This document shows, piece by piece, positions 50,503-57,847 of a stretch of DNA of 64,000 bases. The notes beneath the pieces were generated by a model that did no database searches, was not told the origin of the DNA, and saw only the letters and a program-made list of their open reading frames with translations. The DNA lies in assembly GCA_035533295.1 (NCBI GenBank), contig DATLUA010000002.1:1-64000 (forward strand). Direction: 5' to 3'. Source of the DNA: JAGWJU01 sp035533295. Its GTDB lineage: Bacteria > Elusimicrobiota > Elusimicrobia > UBA1565 > UBA9628. The position numbers and the translations under genes were made by a program. Numbering within the stretch: the first letter of the stretch is position 1; each line of letters starts with the position of its first letter.

Positions 50503-50930
50503 AAAAAAAATCAAAAACCAAGGGGGCGTTCTACGGGTACGCTCCCGAACTCGCCTTTTCCGGCAGGTCCGAGCGCCTGCCTCCGCTGGAAACCTGGCCG
50601 AACCAATACCGGGGCTATGAAATCAAGATCGAATGCCCGGAGTTTACCTCCATCTGCCCCAAGACCAAGCTTCCCGATTTCGGCGCGCTGACGTTGCGCT
50701 ATCTTCCAAATAGGGAATGCGTGGAGCTAAAATCCTTCAAGTACTACCTGCTCGGCTACCGGAACCTGGGGATTTTCTACGAGAACGCGGTCAACCGCAT
50801 CTTGGACGACGTCGTCAAGGCCGTCAAGCCCGTTTGGGCGGAACTGGAAGGCAAATTCTCCACCCGCGGCGGCATGCACTCCACGATTACCGCCCGGCAC
50901 CCGCGGCGCGACGGAGAAGCCGGAAGCTAA
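50499..50930 (+). CDS. queF: NADPH-dependent 7-cyano-7-deazaguanine reductase
   Basis: The 143-residue enzyme reduces preQ0 to preQ1 in queuosine synthesis, in the short single-domain (B. subtilis) form. It shows 'CPEFTSICPKTKLPDFGALT', where the Cys of S-I-C-P forms the thioimide and the Asp of PDFG is the acid, and the QueF signature 'RECVELKSFKYYLLGYRN' (E-x-K-S-x-K) for NADPH/substrate binding. AAGGAGG precedes the ATG by 5 bases; the start overlaps the previous stop (ATGA). No other queuosine genes are in the window. It converges with the E1 beta gene 17 bases downstream. Confidence 0.93.
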   Translation: MKKKSKTKGAFYGYAPELAFSGRSERLPPLETWPNQYRGYEIKIECPEFTSICPKTKLPDFGALTLRYLPNRECVELKSFKYYLLGYRNLGIFYENAVNRILDDVVKAVKPVWAELEGKFSTRGGMHSTITARHPRRDGEAGS

Positions 50931-50946
50931 ACCAGGCGGCGGGTTT

Positions 50947-52005
50947 TTAGGCCGGTTCGTCGATAAGCTCGCGCAACGCGCGCCCGACGTCCGCCTTTTG
51001 CGGCACGGTGACGTACTCAAGAACGGGCGAGAGTCCGACGCCCGGAGTCGCCTTGCCGCACAAAAGCCTGGGCCGGACCTTCAGGTCGTAGAAAAGCTCG
51101 TCCACGGTCCGGCGGAACAGGTGCTCGCCGAAATTGGTGATCTCCGTCTCCTCGTTCAGAAAAAGAACGCGCCCGGTCTTCTTGATGGACGCCTTGATAA
51201 GTTCCCAATCGTAGGGCACCAGCGAACGCATGTCCACGACCTCGACGTCGCCGGTTCCGGCCGCGGCAAACGCTTTGGCCACATCCAGGGCGACCGGAGC
51301 CAAGCGGCCGTGGGTCACGACCGTGGCGTCCTTCCCGGCTTTGGAAATCTTGGCCTGGCCGATGGGAACGGCGTATTCCTTGACGTCCGGCCAGCGCGGC
51401 TTCCACTGGGCGCGGTCGCCGATGGGCGCGTCGATCATCGCGCGCAGCTCCTTTTCGTTCGCAGGCTCGCCCGGGATGAGCTCTTCTCCCTTCACGCGCA
51501 AGAGCGCCTTGGGCTTCAGGAAAAGAACCGGGTTGTCGTCTTTGATGGCGGAAATCATGAGCCCGTAGGCGTCGAGCGGGTTCGAGGGGCAGACCACCTT
51601 CATGCCGTGGAGCTTGGTGGCGATGGAATCAAAGGAATGTGAATGGTAGATGGAGCCGTGGATGCCCGAACCGGTCGGCGTCATGACCACCATCGGGGTC
51701 TTGTAGCGCCCGCCGGAAGTCCAGGTCGCGTTGGCCGCGAGCTTGAGCAAATCGATGACGTTAAAAATATAATCGACGAACTGGATTTCGGCCACGGGGC
51801 GAAACCCGGCCCAAGCCAAGCCCATGGCCGCGCCCACGATGCCGCGCTCGTCCAGCGGCGAGTTCCACGCGGTGCGCAAACCCTGCGTCGCGGTAAAAAC
51901 CCCGCCCAACGGCGGGCCCACGTCCTCGCCAAAAATCTCCCGCACGCCCAGGTTTTCCTCGCCGTAGTGGAGAGCCAGGCGAATGGCTTGGACCATGTTC
52001 GCCAT
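50947..52005 (-). CDS. 2-oxoacid dehydrogenase E1 component, beta subunit (pyruvate/branched-chain type)
   Basis: The 352-residue beta subunit of a thiamine-diphosphate E1 heterotetramer shows 'FGEDVGPPLGGVFTATQGL', 'GAAMGLAWAGFRPVAEIQFV', 'TPTGSGIHGSIYHSHSFDSI', 'VVCPSNPLDAYGLMISAIKD' and 'VVTHGRLAPVALDVAKAFA', then 'VEVVDMRSLVPYDWELIKAS', all diagnostic of the E1 beta/transketolase C-terminal pair. The start overlaps the alpha-subunit stop by one base. E2 and E3 genes are not in the window, so pyruvate versus branched-chain substrate cannot be decided from context. Confidence 0.92.
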   Translation of the reverse strand: MANMVQAIRLALHYGEENLGVREIFGEDVGPPLGGVFTATQGLRTAWNSPLDERGIVGAAMGLAWAGFRPVAEIQFVDYIFNVIDLLKLAANATWTSGGRYKTPMVVMTPTGSGIHGSIYHSHSFDSIATKLHGMKVVCPSNPLDAYGLMISAIKDDNPVLFLKPKALLRVKGEELIPGEPANEKELRAMIDAPIGDRAQWKPRWPDVKEYAVPIGQAKISKAGKDATVVTHGRLAPVALDVAKAFAAAGTGDVEVVDMRSLVPYDWELIKASIKKTGRVLFLNEETEITNFGEHLFRRTVDELFYDLKVRPRLLCGKATPGVGLSPVLEYVTVPQKADVGRALRELIDEPA

Positions 52006-53039
52006 CAGCTGCCTCCCTTGGTAGGATAGGACGGCGGCAGGGGCTCCGCGTAGACTCCTTCCCAAATGGATTCCGGCGAGGGGTAGGGCTCCTTCTTGAC
52101 CTGCTGATGGGCGTCGTCGACTTCGGCCAAGGCCTGGGACCAGACCTTCTCCAAATCTTCCTTCTTCGCCAAGCCCTGGGCCGTGAGCTTCTCCTCGAAA
52201 AGGGCGATGCAGTCCGGCTCGTTCACGCGGTTGGCGCCCGAAGCCGAGGAATGGCCGTAAAGCCGGCTGCAGACGGCCTCCAAAAGATAGGGCTTTCTTT
52301 CCTTGCGGCAGTAGGCCAGCGCTTCCTTAATGGAGGCGTAGGACTCGGCGACGTCGTTGCCGTCGATGGTCTTGGCCGCCATGCTGAAAACCTTGCCCCA
52401 ATCGGAAATCTTTTTCTCGCCGTGCTGGGTCTGCTCCGGCACGGAGATGGCGTAGTGATTATTGACCACGATGATGAGGATGGGCAGCGGTAGAATCGGA
52501 CGATTGGCCCACACCAGGCAGGAGTGGAAGTCCCCCTCCGCCGTGCCGCCGTCCCCCCCGGTGACGATGGTGACGGCGTCCCCGGGCGTCCGGGCATTGG
52601 CGATGGCCGTGCCGATGGCCGAGGAATACTGGGTCTCGATGGTCGAAGTCACGGGCACGACGTTCCACTCCGGAACGCAGTAGTGGTTGACGAAATTGCG
52701 CCCCTTGGTATATGGATCCGTCGCCACCGTGCGCATCTGCCGGATGCCGTCGATGGTCGTGGCGCCCATGGCCAGGAGCGTGGCGCTGTTGCGGTAATGG
52801 AGATTGAGGTAATCGTAGCGCGGCCCTTGGCCTTTCTTGACCTGGAGTCCCAAGCTGACGTTGAACGCCTCTTCTCCAGGACCGCCGATCCAGAAATAGC
52901 CCTCGCCGGTGCGCCCCATCTTGATGCAGCGCTCCTCCAAAATCCGGGCGCGGACCATGAGGGTATGGATTTTGAGCAAAAGAGCCTTATCCATCGTGCC
53001 GAAAGGGCCGCCGGAGACGGCCACGGTTGGCTGGGCCAT
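52005..53039 (-). CDS. 2-oxoacid dehydrogenase E1 component, alpha subunit
   Basis: The 344-residue thiamine-diphosphate-binding alpha subunit has the ThDP motif 'VTGGDGGTAEGDFHSCLVWA' ending in 'IIVVNNHYAISV' (GDG...NN). 'YFWIGGPGEEAFNVSLGL' and the phosphorylation-loop-like 'SRLYGHSSASGANRV' are typical of the family. It decarboxylates the 2-oxoacid and hands the acyl group to E2. A TGCTATCCT -10 lies exactly six bases before the ATG with no ribosome-binding site, so the operon mRNA is predicted to be leaderless. It is first in the two-gene operon with the beta subunit. Confidence 0.92.
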   Translation of the reverse strand: MAQPTVAVSGGPFGTMDKALLLKIHTLMVRARILEERCIKMGRTGEGYFWIGGPGEEAFNVSLGLQVKKGQGPRYDYLNLHYRNSATLLAMGATTIDGIRQMRTVATDPYTKGRNFVNHYCVPEWNVVPVTSTIETQYSSAIGTAIANARTPGDAVTIVTGGDGGTAEGDFHSCLVWANRPILPLPILIIVVNNHYAISVPEQTQHGEKKISDWGKVFSMAAKTIDGNDVAESYASIKEALAYCRKERKPYLLEAVCSRLYGHSSASGANRVNEPDCIALFEEKLTAQGLAKKEDLEKVWSQALAEVDDAHQQVKKEPYPSPESIWEGVYAEPLPPSYPTKGGS

Positions 53040-53045
53040 AAATTT

Positions 53046-53074
53046 AGGATAGCAAAAAATTGCGGAGACTTAAA
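53046..53074 (-). promoter_or_regulatory. Promoter of the E1 alpha-beta operon
   Basis: On the minus strand TTTAAG (53069-53074), a 17-bp spacer and TGC-TATCCT (hexamer 53046-53051) are followed by AAATTT and the ATG at 53039. Start of transcription and start codon should coincide. Confidence 0.6.
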
Positions 53075-53086
53075 TTCGAGCCCGCT

Positions 53087-53527
53087 CTAGGGCTGAACGG
53101 CGGGCGCCGGGCCGCGCGTCATGCGCCAAGACGAGGAAGCGCCGTCATTGCCGTTGAAAGTCCCCTGGCAGGGGCCCGCGGAAGCGCACTGCCCGCTGCC
53201 GCTGCCTCCGCCGCACGAGTTCCCGGCCGGCGCCGCCTCGGAAAAGGAAACTGACCCGTCGGAACCGACGGTCCCCTTGGCGTCGGCGGCATCGAAGGTT
53301 CCATCGTTCGCGACGGTGACCGGAAGATTAAAAGGTCCCCATTGCGCGGAGCATCCCGGAACGGCCGGAGTGGAGCCGGGTTGAGCCGTGAAATTCCAGG
53401 TCCCCGTGTAGGGATTTTTCTCGTTGAAGGAAAGCCCTTTAAACCCGACGCCTGAAAGGCTTTGGCAGCCCGCGAGCCCGGCCGCGACGCACAGGCAAAC
53501 CGCCGCTTTAGAGCGATTTCCCGTCAT
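53087..53527 (-). CDS. Small lipoprotein of unknown function
   Basis: The 146-residue protein has a lipoprotein signal peptide ('AAVCLCVAAGLAGCQSLSG', lipidated Cys about 21). The mature part has Gly/Ser/Ala-rich sequence with four further Cys, which could form two disulphides, and a repeated beta-strand style ('YTGTWNFTAQPGS', 'VTVANDGTFDAADAKGTVGS', 'CQGTFNGNDGASSSWRM'). These resemble a small lipocalin-like or META-like beta domain that measures 'T-G-x-W' then 'G-T-F' blocks. No function can be assigned. It overlaps the ABC permease stop by ATGA and is last in that operon. Confidence 0.65.
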   Translation of the reverse strand: MTGNRSKAAVCLCVAAGLAGCQSLSGVGFKGLSFNEKNPYTGTWNFTAQPGSTPAVPGCSAQWGPFNLPVTVANDGTFDAADAKGTVGSDGSVSFSEAAPAGNSCGGGSGSGQCASAGPCQGTFNGNDGASSSWRMTRGPAPAVQP

Positions 53528-54273
53528 GCCGCCGTGCCGGCGCCCGCGAGCCAGGCGGAGAAGGCCAGAATCGCCGCGGAGAAGCCGGCCAGAATGATGA
53601 GGCACGAGGACAGCGAAGCGAACGCCGCGCCGCCGCCGGCGCGCATTGGGGAAAGAGCCTCCTGCAGGCCCACAACGGCGTATGTCACGGGGTTGATGCG
53701 CATCACCCAGCGCAGCCAGACGGGCGCCGTAGACGCCGGGAACAAGGCGCCGGAGAGCATCCAGAGAGGAATGAGGAACAAGTTCATCACCGCATGAAAG
53801 CCCTGGGTCGACTCCATGCTCCAGGCGATGCAAAAGCCGATGCCGGTCAGGCCCAAGGCGCACAGGGCCAGCACCAGAACGGCCCATACATAGTCCGCGA
53901 GCCCGGCCGGGAACCCCACGGCGCGGGCAAAAACCAGGAAAAAGAGGCCCTCGACGAAGCCGACCGTGGCCGCGCCCAAAACCTTGCCCATCACGACGGC
54001 TAGGCGCGGCGCCGGCGAGACCAGCACCGACTGAAGGAAGCCTTCCTTCCTGTCATCGATGATGGAAATGGTGGCGAAGACCGCGGTAAAAAGAACGATG
54101 AGCACGAGAGTTCCGGAAAAATAATACTGCAGGACCTTCGGACCCAGGCCGGAGCCGATGAGAAACCAAAAGAGCACGGGCGGCGCGATGGCGCCGATGA
54201 CGCGCGCCCGGTCCCGGAAAAAGCGCTTCATTTCCCGCTCCCACAGGCTGGCCACGGCCAAGGCAAAATTCAT
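53524..54273 (-). CDS. ABC-2 type transporter permease
   Basis: The 249-residue permease has six hydrophobic segments, typical of ABC-2 exporters (DrrB/NodJ type). Conserved parts are 'REMKRFFRDRARVIGAIAPP' at the start, 'ISIIDDRKEGFLQSVLVSPA', 'MGKVLGAATVGFVEGLFFLV' and 'MWMLSGALFPASTAP'-like 'IPLWMLSGALFPASTAPVWL'. It overlaps the ATPase gene by ATGA, so both form one exporter of an unknown substrate (drug, lipid or polysaccharide). Confidence 0.88.
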   Translation of the reverse strand: MNFALAVASLWEREMKRFFRDRARVIGAIAPPVLFWFLIGSGLGPKVLQYYFSGTLVLIVLFTAVFATISIIDDRKEGFLQSVLVSPAPRLAVVMGKVLGAATVGFVEGLFFLVFARAVGFPAGLADYVWAVLVLALCALGLTGIGFCIAWSMESTQGFHAVMNLFLIPLWMLSGALFPASTAPVWLRWVMRINPVTYAVVGLQEALSPMRAGGGAAFASLSSCLIILAGFSAAILAFSAWLAGAGTAA

Positions 54274-55229
54274 CGGGCCTCCTCTTCCTTGACCCAGAAG
54301 CGGTGGCCGGTGCGGTGCATGAACACGTCCTCCAAGGTCGGCTTCGACAAACTCACGGAGCGAATGAGGCCCGGGAAGGCTTCCACGATTTGAGGGATGA
54401 AGGAGTGTCCGTTTTCGCGTTCAAGCCGCAGGACTCCGTCCACCTGCGCCGGAGTAACGCCGAAGCGCTCCTTGATGCGCGCGCCCAAGGCGGCCGGATC
54501 CTCGGCTCCGATGGCGATGACGTCTCCGCCGATTTCGGCCTTCAAGGCGCCGGGAGTTCCCTGCGCGGCCAAGCGGCCCTCATCGAGCAGAATTAGGCGC
54601 GAGCAGTTTTCCGCCTCGTCCATGTAGTGGGTCGTCAGCAAAATCGTCGAACTCCGCGCCGCACGCAAATCTTTCAGGTGTTCCCACAAATCGCGCCGCG
54701 CGCCCGGGTCAAGGCCGGTGGACGGCTCATCTAGAAGAATGAGATCAGGCCGGTGCAGAAGGCTCTTGGCCAACTCCACGCGCCTTTTTTGACCGCCGGA
54801 CAAGGCGCCCGCGTAATCATCGGCGCGAGAAGCCAAACCGTAGCGCTCGAGCCCCTCGGACACGCGCTTGGAGAGCTCCGCGCCGTGGACGCCGTAGAGG
54901 CGGCCCTGCTGCTCCATGTTTTCCCGCACGGTCAGTTTGGCGTCAAGACTGGGACTCTGGAAGACCACGCCCAGGCGGCGGCGGACGGCGCTCGCCTCTT
55001 TGAGCACGTCCAGCCCAAAGACTTCCGCCGCTCCGGAAGCCGGCCTCAAGGCGGTCGATAAAATCTTAAAGAGCGTGCTCTTGCCGCCGCCGTTGGGTCC
55101 CAAGACTCCAAAAATTTCGCCCGCCGCGACATCAAAGGAGACGTTCTTCAAAGCCTCACGCGCCGGAGATTTTTTGCGCGCGGGATAGGCGTGGCCGACG
55201 GCTTTAAGCGCGACCGCCGGAGCCGTCAT
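54270..55229 (-). CDS. ABC transporter ATP-binding protein (ABC-2 exporter)
   Basis: The 319-residue ATPase has Walker A 'VLGPNGGGKSTLFKIL', Q-loop 'RRRLGVVFQSPSLDAKLTVR', signature 'YAGALSGGQKRRVELAKSLL', Walker B 'PDLILLDEPSTGLDPGARRD' and switch 'TILLTTHYMDEAENCSRL'. The C-terminal about 80 residues form the DrrA/NodI-type extension. I start at MTAPAV (55229), which overlaps the adenosyltransferase stop by ATGA. With the permease and lipoprotein it forms an exporter operon led by a B12 enzyme. Confidence 0.9.
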   Translation of the reverse strand: MTAPAVALKAVGHAYPARKKSPAREALKNVSFDVAAGEIFGVLGPNGGGKSTLFKILSTALRPASGAAEVFGLDVLKEASAVRRRLGVVFQSPSLDAKLTVRENMEQQGRLYGVHGAELSKRVSEGLERYGLASRADDYAGALSGGQKRRVELAKSLLHRPDLILLDEPSTGLDPGARRDLWEHLKDLRAARSSTILLTTHYMDEAENCSRLILLDEGRLAAQGTPGALKAEIGGDVIAIGAEDPAALGARIKERFGVTPAQVDGVLRLERENGHSFIPQIVEAFPGLIRSVSLSKPTLEDVFMHRTGHRFWVKEEEAR

Positions 55230-55795
55230 TTGGCCGCCCTCCACAAAGTCTCGGTTTTGCCCGACTGATGATTGGCCCAGCGCGCCGCGGTAAAAAGATA
55301 GTCCGAAAGCCGGTTCAAGTAAACGACGACCTCGGTGGGAACGGCTTCGGCCGCAGCCAAGGCCACCGCCGCGCGCTCGGCCCTGCGGCAGACGGCCCGA
55401 GACCAATGCAGGCCCGCGCCCGCTTTGCCGCCGCCGGGGAGGATAAAGTTGGACAGAGGCTCCAAGCCCGCGGTCATCGAATCGATGGCGGCTTCCATGC
55501 GTTTGATCGCTTCAGGTTCCAGCGGCGGCGTCCGGGAAGAAGAGCTTTTCTTGATGTCCGGCGGGGAAGCGAGGATGGCGCCGATGACGAAGAGTTCCTG
55601 CTGGATTTTGCGCAGTTCGCCGCGCAGGTCGCGCAGGTTTTCCTGCGGCTCGATTTCCGCCAGGACCGCGCCCAACGCGCAGTTGAGCTCGTCCACGTCG
55701 CCGTAGGCCGCTACGCGCCGGTCGTTCTTGGGCACCCTTGCGCCGCCCCAAAGCCCGGTTTCGCCCTTGTCTCCGGTCCTTGTGTAAATCTTCAC
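55226..55795 (-). CDS. Cob(I)alamin adenosyltransferase (PduO type)
   Basis: The 189-residue trimeric enzyme makes adenosylcobalamin from cob(I)alamin and ATP. The N-terminal ATP motif 'YTRTGDKGETGLWGGARVPK' and 'RVAAYGDVDELNCALG' are diagnostic. 'FILPGGGKAGAGLHWSRAVC' followed by RRAER and 'VVVYLNRLSDYLFTAARWAN' carry the active-site Arg, Asn and Phe positions. The start is GTG (55793-55795). It supplies the cofactor of the methylmalonyl-CoA mutase encoded at 16-21 kb, although it lies in a different operon with an ABC exporter. Confidence 0.93.
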   Translation of the reverse strand: MKIYTRTGDKGETGLWGGARVPKNDRRVAAYGDVDELNCALGAVLAEIEPQENLRDLRGELRKIQQELFVIGAILASPPDIKKSSSSRTPPLEPEAIKRMEAAIDSMTAGLEPLSNFILPGGGKAGAGLHWSRAVCRRAERAAVALAAAEAVPTEVVVYLNRLSDYLFTAARWANHQSGKTETLWRAAK

Positions 55796-55846
55796 TAAAA
55801 TAATTTTGGCAAATTAAGAAGGGCCTGAAAAGACCCCGGAGGATTT

Positions 55847-57694
55847 TTATTCCCGGCCCAGATGCCGCGCCAGGAATTTCTCGCAGGCTTCGTAGAACTT
55901 AAGGCGGTTCTCGGGCCGGGCAAAACCGTGTCCCTCATCGGGAAAGAGCAGATACTCCACCTCCTTGCCCCTGGCGCGCAGCGCGCCGACGATGGCTTCC
56001 GATTCCGCGGCCTTGACCCGCGGATCGTTGGCGCCCTGCGCGATGAGCATGGGCGCCTGGATTTTATCGGCGAAAAAAAGCGGCGAGCGCGACTCCAGGA
56101 ATTCCGGCTCCGTTTCCAGGCTGCCCACCCGCAGATCGAAAACGCGACGCAAGGGCTCCCAATAGGGAGGAACGGACTTAATGAGCGTCGCCAGGTTGGA
56201 AGGGCCTACGATGTCCACCGCGCAGCGATAGAGATTGGGCGTGAACGCGGCGCCGCACAAGGCCGCGTAGCCGCCGTAGGAAGCGCCGTAAATCGCGACA
56301 CGGTTTTTATCCGCTATCCCTTCACGAATGGCCCAGAACACCGCGTCGGTCAAGTCGTCCTGCATGCGCGCGCCCCACTCCCGGTCGCCCGCGTGGAGAA
56401 AGCGCTTGCCGAAGCCCGCGGAGCCTCGGAAGTTGACCTGCAGGACAGCGTAGCCCTGGTTAGCGAGCCATTGGATTTCTGGGTGCAATCCCCAGGAATC
56501 GCGCGCCCAGGGCCCGCCGTGAACATGAAGGACGAGCGGAAGCTTGTGGGGCTCCGCGCCCACCGGGACCGTAAGATAAGCCGTCAGCTTCAAGCCGTCC
56601 CGCGCCGCAATTTCCACAGGTCGCATGGGTGACAAAGCGTAGGATTCCAACGCCGGCCGCGTGCTGAAAAGAAAGGCCGTCGCACGCGTTGCGCGGTCGT
56701 ATCGGTAATAGGACGCCGGGCGGCGATCGCTGATGCAGGAGACAATCCAGAGTTGATCCGCGTCATCCCGAGAAGCGAGATGAACGTCTCCTTCAAGCGC
56801 CTTGGCCAGAGCCTCGAAATCGGAGCCGACGTCACCGCCGATGGGCCGCCAAACGAGGCGCTCTTTTTCAAAGGCGCAGGCCTGAACGTTGAATTTGATG
56901 GGATGCACGAGAATCCCGGCGACGTCCGCTCCCGCGCAGGAGGCCAGAAGCTGCCTCGACTTCCCGTCCAGGCTCATCTCCCACAATTGCGTGGCGTCCG
57001 AATCGAGGCTCGATTCCACGTAGAGCGCGTCGTTGGAGGGCGCAAAGCCGTGCGCGCCGACGGCTTCGTCCGGCCCCCACGATAAGAACGTGCGCCAAGG
57101 AGTCCCCGCGCCGTCCTTGACGCGCAACTCCCCGCCGCCGTCCGGCTTCATGGCGCGGGCGCAGCGCAGGTCAAAGCGGATGTCCGGCAGCCAGCCGATG
57201 ATATCGCCCGGGTTCTGCTCGACAAGGTCCATGGCGCCGGAAGCCACGTTGAGCCTGTAGGCATCGTGAACGCGCGCGTCGCGGCGATTAAGGCCGATGA
57301 GCGCGTCCTGGGGAAAATCAGGGTGGGTGCCGATAATCTGCGCTTGGACGCCGATAAAAGGCGTCAAGTCGGCGCCCATGCCGCCCTGCCAATCCGCGCG
57401 GTAGAGATGCCAGTTCTCGTCCCCGTCCTTGTCCTGGACGTAAAGGAGAGTCCGGCTGTCCCCGCTCCAAAAATAGCTGCGGATTCCGCGGCCGCGATCG
57501 CGCGTCACGGGCTTGGCGGCCCCCTCAAGAGGCCCCGCCCAAATATTCAAGACGCCCTCGTCCTCGGCTAAAAAGGCCAGCTTGGTCCCGTCCGGGGAAA
57601 TTCGCGGCGAGGCTTTCTCGGGATTGCCGAAAATAAGCTCGCGGGGAATCCGGCGGGGTTGTGACGGCTTCGCTAACTCCGGCGTCCGGCTCAT
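55847..57694 (-). CDS. S9-family serine peptidase (prolyl oligopeptidase/acylaminoacyl peptidase-like)
   Basis: The 615-residue cytoplasmic peptidase has no signal peptide. Residues about 25-360 form a beta-propeller of WD/TolB-like blades ('ASPRISPDGTKLAFLAEDEG', 'IRSYFWSGDSRTLLYVQDKD'). The C-terminal alpha/beta-hydrolase has 'LHVHGGPWARDSWG', the nucleophile elbow 'VAIYGASYGGYAALCGAAF', the acid in 'MLIAQGANDPRVKAAESE' and the His in 'LLFPDEGHGFARPENRLKFY'. Members cleave short peptides. The first 12 residues are unstructured. It is monocistronic, divergent from tRNA-Glu. Confidence 0.92.
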   Translation of the reverse strand: MSRTPELAKPSQPRRIPRELIFGNPEKASPRISPDGTKLAFLAEDEGVLNIWAGPLEGAAKPVTRDRGRGIRSYFWSGDSRTLLYVQDKDGDENWHLYRADWQGGMGADLTPFIGVQAQIIGTHPDFPQDALIGLNRRDARVHDAYRLNVASGAMDLVEQNPGDIIGWLPDIRFDLRCARAMKPDGGGELRVKDGAGTPWRTFLSWGPDEAVGAHGFAPSNDALYVESSLDSDATQLWEMSLDGKSRQLLASCAGADVAGILVHPIKFNVQACAFEKERLVWRPIGGDVGSDFEALAKALEGDVHLASRDDADQLWIVSCISDRRPASYYRYDRATRATAFLFSTRPALESYALSPMRPVEIAARDGLKLTAYLTVPVGAEPHKLPLVLHVHGGPWARDSWGLHPEIQWLANQGYAVLQVNFRGSAGFGKRFLHAGDREWGARMQDDLTDAVFWAIREGIADKNRVAIYGASYGGYAALCGAAFTPNLYRCAVDIVGPSNLATLIKSVPPYWEPLRRVFDLRVGSLETEPEFLESRSPLFFADKIQAPMLIAQGANDPRVKAAESEAIVGALRARGKEVEYLLFPDEGHGFARPENRLKFYEACEKFLARHLGRE

Positions 57695-57723
57695 TTGCCC
57701 TTTTCGGCCGCAACTGATAAAAT
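57695..57723 (+). promoter_or_regulatory. Promoter of tRNA-Glu
   Basis: TTGCCC (57695-57700), a 17-bp spacer and TAAAAT (57718-57723) precede the tRNA by 33 bases. The -35 begins immediately next to the start codon of the divergent peptidase gene. Confidence 0.6.
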
Positions 57724-57756
57724 ACGCTTCGCCGGACGCTGAAGCCTGGATTTCGT

Positions 57757-57833
57757 GGCGCGTTCGTCTAGCGGCCTAGGACATCGCCCTCTCAAGGCGG
57801 AGATCACGGGTTCAAATCCCGTACGCGCCACCA
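57757..57833 (+). tRNA. tRNA-Glu (anticodon CTC), CCA encoded
   Basis: The acceptor GGCGCGT pairs with ACGCGCC, the anticodon stem TCGCC/GGCGG holds loop CTCTCAA (anticodon CTC), and the T-arm is CACGGGTTCAAATCCCGT. Discriminator A and CCA are present. A short T-run follows at 57835-57839. Confidence 0.93.
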
Positions 57834-57847
57834 GTTTTTCCTCCACG